Program-made: the position numbers and the translations under genes
NCBI RefSeq assembly: GCF_947179165.1
Contig: NC_077237.1
Span: forward strand, 85,970,341-86,034,340
DNA from: Solanum dulcamara
Taxonomy: Eukaryota; Streptophyta; Magnoliopsida; Solanales; Solanaceae
Length of the DNA: 64,000 nucleotides
Direction of reading: 5' to 3'
In this document: positions 1 through 9,977 of the stretch, piece by piece
Layout of the letters: every line of letters starts with the position of its first letter
Position numbering within the stretch: position 1 is the stretch's first letter
Notes under the pieces: generated by a model
The model's database searches: none
What the model was told of the DNA's origin: nothing
What the model saw: the letters and a program-made list of their open reading frames with translations, nothing else

Positions 1-1076
1 TCTAAACTAGAGATACCTGTTACCACAATTTATGAGTCCACAAGGAGGATACCCTGGACTGTCCCAGTAAAAGAATTCCAAGAATTCTTCATATGGAAAA
101 AGTACCTGAAATAGGTTAAATCCAAACTCCGGTCAGGTTTTAAAAAGTACATGTGTATTTGTATTCATAAAAAGCTAATTAAGGAAGAAACATGTACCTT
201 TTTCGACTGATTTAGTAGATTATAATTTCCACTAAAAGGAACAAGTGAATTGCCAAAAGACTTCCTCCTTTGCAAAGTCGATGCTGATTGCTCAGAATTA
301 CCTTTAACAGATGATTGAAAATCCCTACATCCATACTTGTGCCCCGAGTTCCAATCGGATCTTTGGCAAGCTTCAGAACTAGATAGACAAATAGGCACAC
401 AGACAGAGATAGACAGAGAGAGAGATACAAAACAATTAGCCATTATCCTACACTCAAAGTCAGAGTTATATAAAGAGAAGCAAAAAGATGATGGTTACTC
501 CAAGGAAAGAAATGAAAACCAGAAGAACTAGGAAATGGACAGCAAAAGGGGAAGGAAAGCTGAAAGAGAACAATAAGCAAAACCCTGTAAGTAAAGTGAA
601 GTAATTGGCAAGAATGCTTGGCGTGAGAGAAAGATGTATGAGTATCAACGACTGCTTTTTTTCATAGAAGGTAATTAGAAGTTCTATTACTGAAAAAGTC
701 AGCCAACTTTTGTACAGTGCAGGTCTGTACAAAAGTAGGGACGAATGTATATCAACAACTCTATCAGTGAAGTTGCAACTCAGCTCGTCTGACCTAGGGA
801 AGCAGACATACAAATCAAAAAGAAGCTCAAACAGTGTATTCAGCACTAGAAATTTGGAATGTAAGATCGTAATGAATCCCAACATGATTTGACAAGGATA
901 GACGCGCAAAAAGAAAGTTTATGTGTCTAATTAATATGGAGAGTTTCTCTTTAGTCAAGTTCTTTAAGTTGAATGTTGATCCTCTTTGACGATGTTGTCA
1001 AATCAACACTTGAGCTCAAACTTCAATGCAAGGTGCAGTATACTGTGTCCAAGCTTCAAGTGAGGCACCTTCATGT

Positions 1077-1111
<35 letters not shown>

Positions 1112-2783
1112 GAGAGAGAGAGATGGGACGGGGTTCATAAAATTGGTACTCAATTTGGACTTAATTTTTTCTGTTTGACACCTTGCAAAGTGGATATTAA
1201 ATCTAAATAAAGACGCCATGTGAAATCATTAGAGCATGTGGCTACGAACAACCATGTTGGGGTTTTGAATCCCTCCTCATCCAGAACATGCTTACACCGT
1301 CTCTTCTCATTATCATATATTCTACCTCTCTGAACTTCAAATACCCCTCCCACTCATTACACAAGTAATCCCCTGCAATTGAGCGGCATGGATAGAACTC
1401 TTGGCCACATCAGTTACGTATATAACATTAATATGTAAAAGATGATATAGTGATCCAGATCGGGGGGAAATGTCACTACTATTTAACGCTTATAATTACC
1501 AGAAGTATAAGATAGGTAGGCAGCAGAATATAGTAGGACTTATATGACCCAGTTTAGTGATCCAACAGAGCTGGTACTAGATGAATTCTGCCACAGGTAC
1601 CTGATGGACCATACACCACCATTATAAAGTAAATTTAGCAAGCCATTTTATGTAGAATTAAAAAATAAGGTTATTATTCAATTTAGATGTTTTAAGATTC
1701 TCTTCTTTTTTCCCTCAATTTCTTCCCTTTATAAAGGCTGTAAACTACAAGAGAAGAAAACAGTATTACAAAACAGTATCATGAATTTAGAGGCATGATG
1801 ACAGAACAGCAACATTTCATTGTCAAAAGGATAAGAGTACCTGATTATCAGGAAAGATTTACAATATAACATATATTATGTTTAAGTGGAATGAACAAAA
1901 ACTACTCTATCACTAAGAATAGCAAGTATATCAAATGGTTCATCAAATTATTATTATTCCATCCTACACAGAATTAAACAAATTACCCTTTTAACTCTCC
2001 CCCATCCCCACCAAACCCACCTTCAACCAGTATATAGAACGAGAAGACTAACAGAGAGTAATAGTAACATAATTTCTAGTTTGGCTATATCTTAATCTTG
2101 TGGCGTACTGGCGTTTCCTCTTTAACTGCCATAAAGATTAACAAGATTCTGACTTATCAAATCTTGTTAACTGGAATGAACAAAAACTATTTGCTATTCT
2201 ATCACTAAGAATTGCAAGTAAATCAAATGGTCCATCAAATTATCATTCCATCCTTCACAGAATTAAACAAATTTACCAAATTTCCTATCAAATGGTCCAT
2301 CAAATTATCATTCCATCCTTCCCAAAATTAAACAAATTTCCCTATCAAATGTTCCATCAAATTAATATTCCATCCTTCACAGAATTAAACAAACTTACCA
2401 AATTTCCTTATCTAATGATCCATCAAATTATTATTCCATCTTCGTGGATATAAACAAATTTACCAAATTCCCTCCACCCACCACCTTCAACTAGTTGGTA
2501 GAACAAGAAGACTAACAGAGTAATAGTCACATAATTTCTAGTTCAGTTATACCTGAATCTTGTGGCATTTCCTCTTCAACTTACATTTCTCAACATATAT
2601 AGCTAAAATTAACCCTATAATAACAAATAATCATCAAAATTACAAACTAAAACTTCAGTATCTTTGTATATATCGCGAATTCGAAAAGTGTACATACCAG
2701 TATGTAACCCTCTTGCAACGTGAGCATCTTTTAGATGTGACATTGCCGCACACGGCGCAACCATTCGCCTGCGGCATCTTCAT
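1..2783 (-). CDS. MYND-type ubiquitin-specific protease (UBP15-19 clade, closest in layout to UBP18/19), 5' part only
   Basis: This would be a deubiquitinating cysteine protease; the window holds only its first three coding exons: 2698-2783, 198-378 and 17-105. The ATG at 2783 has an in-frame TGA a few codons upstream. Exon 1 encodes MKMPQANG, then CAVC and CSRC pairs. Its last two bases join a T from exon 2 to make the next zinc-ligand Cys, giving YCSEACQ..W..GHKYGC. This completes a MYND zinc finger of about residues 9-49. Exon 3 encodes VLFPYEEF and ends CGLINCGNS, which in this family directly precedes the catalytic Cys; that Cys and the rest of the USP domain lie beyond base 1. Phases agree at both junctions. 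Intron 1 is unusually long (379-2697) and repeat-filled. Assignment to the MYND-UBP clade is firm; the exact paralogue is inferred from memory of family motifs. Confidence 0.9.
706..735. repeat. perfect 11-bp inverted repeat
   Basis: ACTTTTGTACA (706-716) and its exact reverse complement (725-735) flank an 8-base loop inside UBP intron 1. It could be a small fold-back remnant. No function is claimed. Confidence 0.6.
1077..1123. repeat. compound microsatellite (AC)n(AT)n(AG)n
   Basis: Three adjoining dinucleotide runs, AC then AT then AG, lie in UBP intron 1. The locus is likely to vary in length between lines. Confidence 0.95.
1887..2584. repeat. tandem duplication with an internally amplified ~60-bp core, UBP intron 1
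   Basis: About 240 bases from 1887 (starting TGGAATGAACAAAAACTA and ending near ATCTTGTGGC) recur from about 2171 to 2584. The second copy has a further expansion: the core with CAAATGGTCCATCAAATTAT and CATCCTTCACAGAATTAAAC occurs about four times at roughly 60-base spacing, from about 2224 to 2460. The end of the second copy reaches to within about 115 bases of the exon 1 donor. Confidence 0.85.
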
Positions 2784-2890
2784 ACTCCGATCGTCGACGG
2801 CGAATCACCACCGGAATCAAAATTATCGGCGATATGTGAAGTAGTTAGCAGACTTGCTTTGAAAAAAGAAGTATCGAATTGCAAATACCA

Positions 2891-2899
2891 AATTTATAG
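2891..2899 (-). promoter_or_regulatory. TATA box of the MYND-UBP gene
   Basis: On the minus strand the segment reads CCTATAAATTT, about 110 bases upstream of the ATG at 2783. That would put transcription start near 2865 and give a leader of about 80 bases. Position and motif only. Confidence 0.5.
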
Positions 2900-3147
2900 G
2901 CTCCTTTATGGAAACTTTTTAGAAAATTTTCAAATTCAAGTAACTGAATTTGTTCACTTGGTGTTAGTTGATACTTAGTAACTGAAATTCAAGTAGCTTC
3001 TTGTTTATGAGTTCTTTTTTGGGTCAAAAATGCCCCTTTAGTTATTGAAAATGACTTAAATGCTGGCGTTTGACTATGAAAATTGCGAGTATTTGTATTG
3101 GGAGAAATTATATGAAGTCCTCATATTTCACATGAAACAAACACTTC

Positions 3148-3558
3148 GCGTCGTTTGGTAGCTAGTTAGAGTTATGTAAGTATTAGTACAACAACAACAA
3201 TAACATCGGGTAGAGCTTATGCAAATCTTATCGCGTCTTCGTAGATATAGAGATGTGTTTTCTATGCAACTATTAGTAATGAATGAATTAATTATGAGTG
3301 AATATATTATTTTATGCAGAGACTAGTAATATATGTATTAGTTATTTTACTTTCTATCCTACAATAAAATAATATATACATTTTCTCATAACTTATACAT
3401 ATATTAGTTATGCGGATTTCTAAATTGCCAACTAAATGTCGTATTAGTTTTAGACATGAATAACTTATTTCATATCTATCTATCAAATGTCGTATAAATT
3501 ATGCGAAAATTAATACATCGATAACTCGTTTCTTATCCAACTACTAAACAACCCCTAA
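3148..3558. mobile_element. MITE-like fold-back element with a nested insertion
   Basis: The left end reads GCGTCGTTTGGTAGCTAGTTAG. The right end, in reverse complement, reads TTTTAGGGGTTGTTTAGTAGTTGG. Inward sequences such as ATGTCGTATTAGTTT and TGTCGTATAAATTATGCG also pair loosely. It lies between the divergent UBP and galactosyltransferase genes. Superfamily is not determined. Confidence 0.6.
3189..3270 (-). mobile_element. RTE-type LINE 3'-end fragment with 8-bp target-site duplication
   Basis: An 82-base insert begins with (CAA)n, the complement of the TTG-rich RTE tail, and continues with diverged sequence of the RTE 3' end (compare CTACCTTGTAGAGATAGAGAGG). It is flanked on both sides by the direct repeat TATTAGTA (3181-3188 and 3271-3278). 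It is therefore a severely 5'-truncated LINE insertion inside the MITE at 3148-3558. Confidence 0.8.
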
Positions 3559-4661
3559 AAGAATAACAAATCTTGGATGCATTAATTTTACTAACATAAA
3601 AATAGAGAGTGAAACATAATATTTGAGTATTGAGAGAGCGTCAAATTCAAATATCACACATATTATTCGTTTTGATTCATAGGTCTTATTAATTTGTCCA
3701 TTGAATTATGTCATTATCGTGGTCAAAAGCACACATTAAATGTGAACTTGTCTTATGCTTTATAAAACTCCTCACTTTATTTTTTCGAATGTGAATTCAT
3801 TATCGCTACTTTAAAAGTTTGTTAACCTAAAAATTTATTAGTTCTTCTCCGTGACCAGCCTTTCGTCACATGCGTCGCATATAAACTTTATTTGCTTAGT
3901 GATGGTTGATTTCCTAATTGATATGTTAGCTACTTGTCGTGCCAACCAACAAAAGCTTTTGGGACCATCAATTAATTGCTTTAATTAATTATATTTCTAA
4001 CCAACTAATTAACAAAATCTGCTCTTGTACTAAAATGGTATAATTACTATCCATATAGAAGGCTTAGGGTTTGTTTTTCTTCAAACCACCTATCCGCTCT
4101 CCCTTACCACGATGTACTAACAAGGTCTCAATTGATTTTCCTTCCTTTAGCTAGTAAGATGTTATAATTCGCTAAGTTTAAAAAATCCAAAGAGCGCAGA
4201 CTAGTCATAAAGCTTGGATACGATTTCCTAATTGGAGATCTGTGATTCACATATAGTATCTCGCTATGGCCTTCCGCCTCTGAAAGTGTCCTTCCTTCTC
4301 AATGCCCGAGCATACATCCCATGCATTCTTTTCGATCTTATATCCTATGTGTGCTTGCAACGTGTACCAAATCTTTTGGAAAACTTTATTTAAAGCCATA
4401 ACTTTTTTGTTGTTTATCCTATAATCCTGGAAAAAGAGATTCACAATTTTCGATGAAAAACAGCCAAAGGATGCCAAATGTTTGGCTTTGGTTTATCATT
4501 TTATGATATTTAGCTAATTGTCATTCTAATAATCAACTTTAAAATTATTTTTAATAGTAATCTAGACAAGGTTAAAAAAATTAAGAAGAAAAAAAAACAG
4601 AGTAGAGGAAATAGAATTAAAAAAATTATTTTCTTTTCCACATGAATAGAACCAAAAGAAT
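3559..4661. other. intergenic region / 5' flank of the galactosyltransferase gene
   Basis: AT-rich DNA with no coding frame I can support. It holds the promoter and leader of the galactosyltransferase gene, but I see no TATA box convincing enough to mark. Confidence 0.5.
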
Positions 4662-7600
4662 ATGAAAAATCGAAGCAAAGGAAAAATTTCATCCCAATGT
4701 ATTTTTATTTTATGCTTCTTCAGTTTTGCTCTTGGCATATTTTTCTCTAAGAGGTATATTTTATTTTATTTTTCACTGTTTAATTTGTCATTTTCTGGAT
4801 AAAAATCTGGCGAGGGTTAATTTTTAATTATTTGATGCATGTATAAGTTCTCTAAGAAATGTAGCTTTTTGATTGAGTTTTGTGCTTATTTGTTTGAATG
4901 TGTTGAAGAAACTAAAATTTGGTGATTTTCTAATTCTTAAATATTTGCATGTCTTTTTATTTTTATTTTATAACTGTTGTGTTCGGGCCAATTTGTACTA
5001 ATTTCACGAGATATCTATCATCGACAACAAGTAACAGGATGGTAACTCTGTCTACTAAGACACTCATGTTGAATCCTCACATTGATTGAGGCTTGGATCA
5101 TTTGTCCTTTATGTAGTCTTGGGCTATCCTCAACTTTTGAGTTAGGCTCGAGGTCTATTTTCATATCAATTTGTTATTCAAGAACCATTTTTTTATCTGT
5201 TAATCTTTGTATCCATTAGAATTTGGACTCCGACTGAATCAGGTGGACGGATCGCATTTCCAAGGCGGTACAATCAAGAGAAAAAATTGAGTTTTGATGA
5301 CTGTGAAACCAAAAAGAACCAGGTTCGAGTTTTTCCTATTCTTTTATTGCTAACTGATTTATGTATCGGATTTCATTCACCCACTGTTTGGGGGATTAAT
5401 GACGAGTTAGCTCTATCTATAAAGATTTTGGATTTGTTCAAGGAGATTTTGAATAGCGTTTATTAGTTCTACAAAAAAAAACCTCCTCTAACTTTTCATT
5501 TGTCGAAACAAGAACTTTACATGAGAGTCGGGAATTCCTCTATGTAATATGTCATTTAATACAAGCGGACACACAAATGTACTCCCTCTGTTTCATTTTA
5601 TTTGTCTTGGTTTGATCGGGCAACAAAGTTCAAGAAAGTAAAAGAGACTTTTTTTCCTGTTTTACCAGGAAGAGGATACACAGGGAGAGTTTAGCAAAGC
5701 CCATGAAGCTATTAGGTGAGTTTCGTACGTAAATAATAAGTTTAGAGCTTCATTCCTTCTGTGTTTCACATTTGAACCAAACTAAAGTTTCACATAACAT
5801 TATAGTATGATGATGATATATATATGGAATGAACATAAATGAAGAAGTGAGATTCATATAGCCGACCTCAACTTGTTTGGTACTGAGGCATAGTTGTTGT
5901 TGTATGTTGTTTCTCCATAATCTTGTTCAGGTTGTTAGATAGTTCAATTGCTAAGATCCGATTTGAAATGCCTTCAACTAAGACATTCCTTGGTACGAAG
6001 GCAATGAAAGATTTACCTACCATGATCACTACGGATTCTGAAAGAATTAGGATAAGCCGGAAGCCTTTTGTGGTAATTGGAATAAACACCGCGTTTAGTG
6101 GCAGAAGGAGGCGTGATTCCGTTAGAGAAACTTGGATGCCTCAAGGTAACATACTTATACTTTGCATTTTTCATTTTTCTGGTTGCCTCCTCCTTTAACG
6201 ATACATGTTTATTAGGTGAAAAACTACTTCAATTAGAGCAAGAAAAAGGGGTCATTGTCCGCTTCATGATAGGCTACAGGTGAATATTTCTTGCCAATGT
6301 TGTATTCTGAAAGAATTATATATTGTTTTGTTTAGTCTTTTTCTTATCCAAAGACAACTCTAGTCCACTCATACTCGATCAGACTCTAAAATACTGTAGG
6401 GTGTGTGTCGGATTCTCCAAATTTGGAGAGGCCAAGCAACTTATATAGCTCAGATTCCATTGTGATCTTTTCTTGTCTTCATTTTGCCTTTTTAGTTGAA
6501 TCACTGGTGGTGGTATTTTCAAGTGATCATTTTTACGCGAAAAAGAAATGACATATCAAACAATTTAGGCATATTCTAGCCTAAAAATTTGTCTGTCCTT
6601 TTTATACAGTGCTATATCCAATAGCATTTTAGATCGAGCCGTTGATCTTGAAGATGCTCAGCATAAAGACATTCTTCGCTTAGTAAGCACATATATTACA
6701 ATTCGATATGCATTTTGTATATACGTTTGATTTGTGCTTGTATTGTCATCTCGTATTTGCTATTTTACAGGATCACATAGAAGGATACCATGAGTTATCT
6801 GCAAAAACAAAAGATTTTTTCAGTACTGCAGTTGCAAAGTGGGATGCAGAGTTCTATGTAAAAGTTGATGACGATGTTCACGTTAATTTAGGTATATACA
6901 TCCACTCTCCTTTTGATGAAGATGTTCACCTTAAGTACTTTTTTATAATTGTCAGTGTATAGAAGTTAAACTCTTTGAAAATTTATACTTGTTGTCGCGA
7001 TGTTGTAGGTACTCTGGCTGTAACTCTAGCCAGGCATCGGTTGAAATCCAGGGTGTATATAGGATGCATGAAGTCCGGTCCAGTTCTTCATCGAAAGTAA
7101 TTTCATTGGAAACTTCCAATTTCAAGACATTCTCAGTTCGTAAAAGTTAAAAGTCGTATGTATAATTTTCATCATTTCTTTGTAGGAATGTTAAGTACCA
7201 TGAACCTGAGTTCTGGAAATTTGGGGAGGCTGGAAATAAGTACTTCCGGCATGCTACTGGACAAATATATGCTATCTCAAGAGACCTCGCGAAATACATT
7301 GCCAATAACCGGTAAGATAAATTGCTAATGTCTGGACCTAGTATTACATCTTGCTTGAATGTTCTAAGTTGATTGATTTCTGATTGTTCTGTTTTGAAGT
7401 TCTTTTGAGTCACCTACACCGATGACAAGTTTTATTTGAATTTAAGATCATAACTAGTTTTGTGTACTCCCTCCGTTTCAATTTGTTTGTCTGGTTTTGA
7501 CTTCTGTAGTAAAAAAAATATGGTGATTTCAGGCCGATTCTGCATACATATGCAAATGAAGATGTTTCACTTGGTGCATGGTTAATCGGTCTTGAAGTTG

Positions 7601-7905
7601 AGCATATCGATGAACGTAGAATGTGTTGTGGAACTCCACCTGGTAAACAACTTGTAAATAGACTTATGAATAACCTGATTGTTAGATCGTCAGTGCATAA
7701 AACTTAAACTCTTAATGGACTAATGGCGTGATCTGCAACTTCTTATATTGTTGCAGAATGCGAATGGAAAGCACAAGCAGGTAAAGTTTGTGTAGCATCG
7801 TTCGAATGGAGCTGCAGTGGAATTTGCAAATCCGTTGAGAGAATAAAGCATGTACACGCCAAGTGTGGCGAAAATGCTGCTACTCTTTGGGGTGCTCTTT
7901 TATAG
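4662..7905 (+). CDS. beta-1,3-galactosyltransferase family protein (GT31, DUF4094 type)
   Basis: Predicted Golgi type II membrane glycosyltransferase that adds beta-1,3-linked galactose; the acceptor cannot be told from sequence. Eleven exons: 4662-4753, 5220-5322, 5669-5715, 5931-6145, 6216-6279, 6610-6682, 6771-6891, 7009-7096, 7186-7311, 7533-7642, 7757-7905. All phases agree, giving 395 residues, normal for the plant family. The ATG at 4662 starts MKNRSKGK followed by a hydrophobic anchor of about residues 12-28; an ATG at 4642 is out of frame and soon stops. The stem carries RIWTP-ES typical of DUF4094. The catalytic domain has [11 protein letters not shown] (about 127-136), [12 protein letters not shown], the metal-binding DDD in KVDDDVHVN (231-233), [20 protein letters not shown] and NEDVSLGAW. 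The C-terminus is Cys-rich. No damage is seen. Confidence 0.95.
5580..5617 (+). mobile_element. Stowaway/mariner-type MITE terminus in galactosyltransferase intron 2
   Basis: The stretch begins TACTCCCTCTGTTTCATTTT, the usual TA-CTCCCTCYGTTTCA end of plant Stowaway MITEs. No matching opposite end is visible before exon 3 begins at 5669, so it is a single-ended remnant. Confidence 0.7.
5857..5910 (+). mobile_element. RTE-type LINE 3' tail in galactosyltransferase intron 3
   Basis: ATAGCCGACCTCAACTTGTT followed by TTTGGTACTGAGGCATAG and then TTGTTGTTG is the familiar 3' terminus of a Solanaceae RTE subfamily. It ends about 20 bases before the exon 4 acceptor (5929-5930). Confidence 0.75.
6380..6455. 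mobile_element. collapsed copy of a Solanaceae fold-back repeat in galactosyltransferase intron 5
   Basis: GTGTCGGATTCTCCAAATTT then GGAGAGGCCAAGCAACTTA matches the ends of the fuller fold-back element at 62205-62322, with the centre deleted. Confidence 0.6.
7465..7504 (+). mobile_element. Stowaway/mariner-type MITE terminus in galactosyltransferase intron 9
   Basis: TACTCCCTCCGTTTCAATTT then GTTTGTCTGGTTTTGAC is a second Stowaway-like end, related to the one at 5580. It lies about 30 bases before the exon 10 acceptor (7531-7532). Confidence 0.75.
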
Positions 7906-9428
7906 TCTTCAGTTTATAGGTTCTGAATTCTAGAAAAGTTGGTTTATTGTGTTTTGGTTAAATTATTTATACATTTTAAGAGGATTTCTAACACAAATAT
8001 ATGGTACGAGTCAAAGTTATTAAGTTTTGTTGAATCTGTAAGTATAATTATAGCTCTGTCTCGTGTAGAACCACAATATTGTTCTTCTTGAACTTGAGAC
8101 ATTTTTGTTCTCTTTGGTTCTCCATTTTTGCAAGGAGGAAATATGTATACAAAATTGTTTAGTTTTTAGTTTGTATTAGCTTTGTATCTTTCCACATAAG
8201 ATTCATTCCTTTTGGATGTTATAATTACAAAAAATTGTAATTCCAAATTTTGATCCCACAATGTACATTGTGATCTAATAATTAGTGAACTGTTTAACTA
8301 GATTTGCTAATTTTTTTTCCATTTTTTGGCATGTTTTTATATTTTCATGTACGATAGATGATAGTGATATACAAATGAACAATGTCATATAAAAGATTGA
8401 CAATTCCATGAGTATTAGATTTCATTTGTAATTAAGTAACAACAATTTATTTGTACTTTTTTACTGAATAGTGAAACTCTATCAATGTGACTCACACTAA
8501 AAAAATATCATCATAAACACAAAATCTGATGAAAAACAATGTAGTATATATCTAGATGATCTTGTACGACTTTTTTCTGATTGTAATATCAACTAAGAGA
8601 TAGATAACATATAGTATAAAATATATTATAAAAGTGATTTACAAACTCTAATTGGGCAACACAAGTATCGATTTACAGTTTTATTCTCTTTTTGCATATT
8701 TACCCCCTCATTTCTTCCCTAAACTTCTCCCTCTTGTTCCATTTCTATTGATCATAAAATAATTCTCTTTTGTTAGTTACATTGTTATGATCATTGTGGT
8801 TACATTCATTTTTCTATCAAATCACTAGTGAAAAATTCACTTGAAAAATTGATCAAAACCAAAAACTTGAACGTAATATTTGAAAATATTTTGAAAAAAT
8901 CAATTCAATGATATAACCAAACATTGTTTTGAATTTCTTTTAAAAAAAATAATAATGACCAAACGGGCTCTAAGAGATTTAATCACGAAATAAACTTTGT
9001 ATTGGTTTTATACATTAATTATTTTGTTGCTTATTTTGTTTTTTCACATAAAAAATAACACCCGCATAAATTACATGAAAAGTTGTAGATTATTATTTTA
9101 TGCCAATAAAATGTGAAATAAGGCTGACACGTGTGTTAATCTAAGCAAGGGACAAAGATGCCCTCACACTCTTTGTAGTTATTTTCTTTTCACTTGAATA
9201 TCAAACAAAAAAACAATCTCTATATCACTAATCTCTCTGAATTAATAATTCATGAATTAAAACTCATGCATAACTTGTCTTTGAACTAGACGATGGACGC
9301 ACCTTGTTCACCTCGGTGGAATCAGTTTCTTCCCTCGATGGGTGAACTATGATTTATCGTGTGTAGTGGGGCTTGCTTTGGCCTTATAATATTGGCATCG
9401 ATATGTGGTTGGTATCAAATGTGCATAA

Positions 9429-9707
9429 ACTAAGATCCCGTTTGGATGAACTTAAAAAAAGTAACTTTTATGTATGAAGTGCTTTTAGAATTTTGAAGTG
9501 CTGAAAGTTATTTTTATAAATAAGCAGTTGAGTATTTGGATAAAAGTGTTTATGTTGAAAATAAGTGTTTGAATTTTAGGGTTAAAATAATAAAAATGGT
9601 AGTTTGAGAATTTAGTTAAAATATAAGGAATATAAAAATAATTTTCATGATAAAAAAAGACTTATAAATTGGTTTGACCAACTCAAGGCCCATTCAAACG
9701 GACTCTA
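9429..9707. mobile_element. MITE with TIRs of the 'CCGTTTGGATG' type
   Basis: The left end is GATCCCGTTTGGATGAACTT. The right end, reversed and complemented, is TAGAGTCCGTTTGAATGGGC. The roughly 280-base interior is AT-rich. A CTAA on both sides may be a short target duplication, but this is uncertain. Confidence 0.7.
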
Positions 9708-9934
9708 AACGCATGACGCATGAGTGTTGTTGGGATTACGTAGTTAGGTCGACGTCCTGACCCACACGGCTCCTAAGTTTATCCCAACACTTTTTGGTCT
9801 AAATTTCAGGCCAATTTTGGAATAAATATAAGATGTGGGCACTTTCTGATATTTGGCCTAAATATTGACCGTCTAGCGGCCTCGCCTCCCTCAAAGCATT
9901 TTGTGATACAAACCCTTACACGCAGCGTTAGAAG

Positions 9935-9942
9935 TATATAAA
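9935..9942 (+). promoter_or_regulatory. TATA box candidate of the REI1-like gene
   Basis: TATATAAA sits 36 bases upstream of the ATG at 9978. If used, it leaves a leader of only about 5-10 bases, so an upstream start site may be the real one. Confidence 0.35.
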
Positions 9943-9977
9943 GAAGAGAAGCCTCTAGAAAGTTCGCCATTTTTGAA

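Larger units (their letters stand above)
7906..9977. other. intergenic region between the galactosyltransferase and REI1-like genes
   Basis: Starts with the galactosyltransferase 3'-UTR, then AT-rich DNA with no supportable coding frame. It contains the MITE marked at 9429-9707 and the promoter of the REI1-like gene. Confidence 0.6.

Noticed and set aside
165..443. Minus-strand frame taken as a separate 92-residue gene
   Set aside because: Its core is UBP exon 2; the parts before 378 and after 198 are intron, shown by splice sites and the completed MYND motif.
466..909. 147-codon open frame on the minus strand
   Set aside because: Lies inside UBP intron 1, low-complexity hydrophobic translation, no family resemblance, no exon-like borders.
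3189..3270. (CAA)n-rich piece read as a plain microsatellite
   Set aside because: The flanking 8-bp duplication and the non-repeat remainder show a LINE tail insertion instead.
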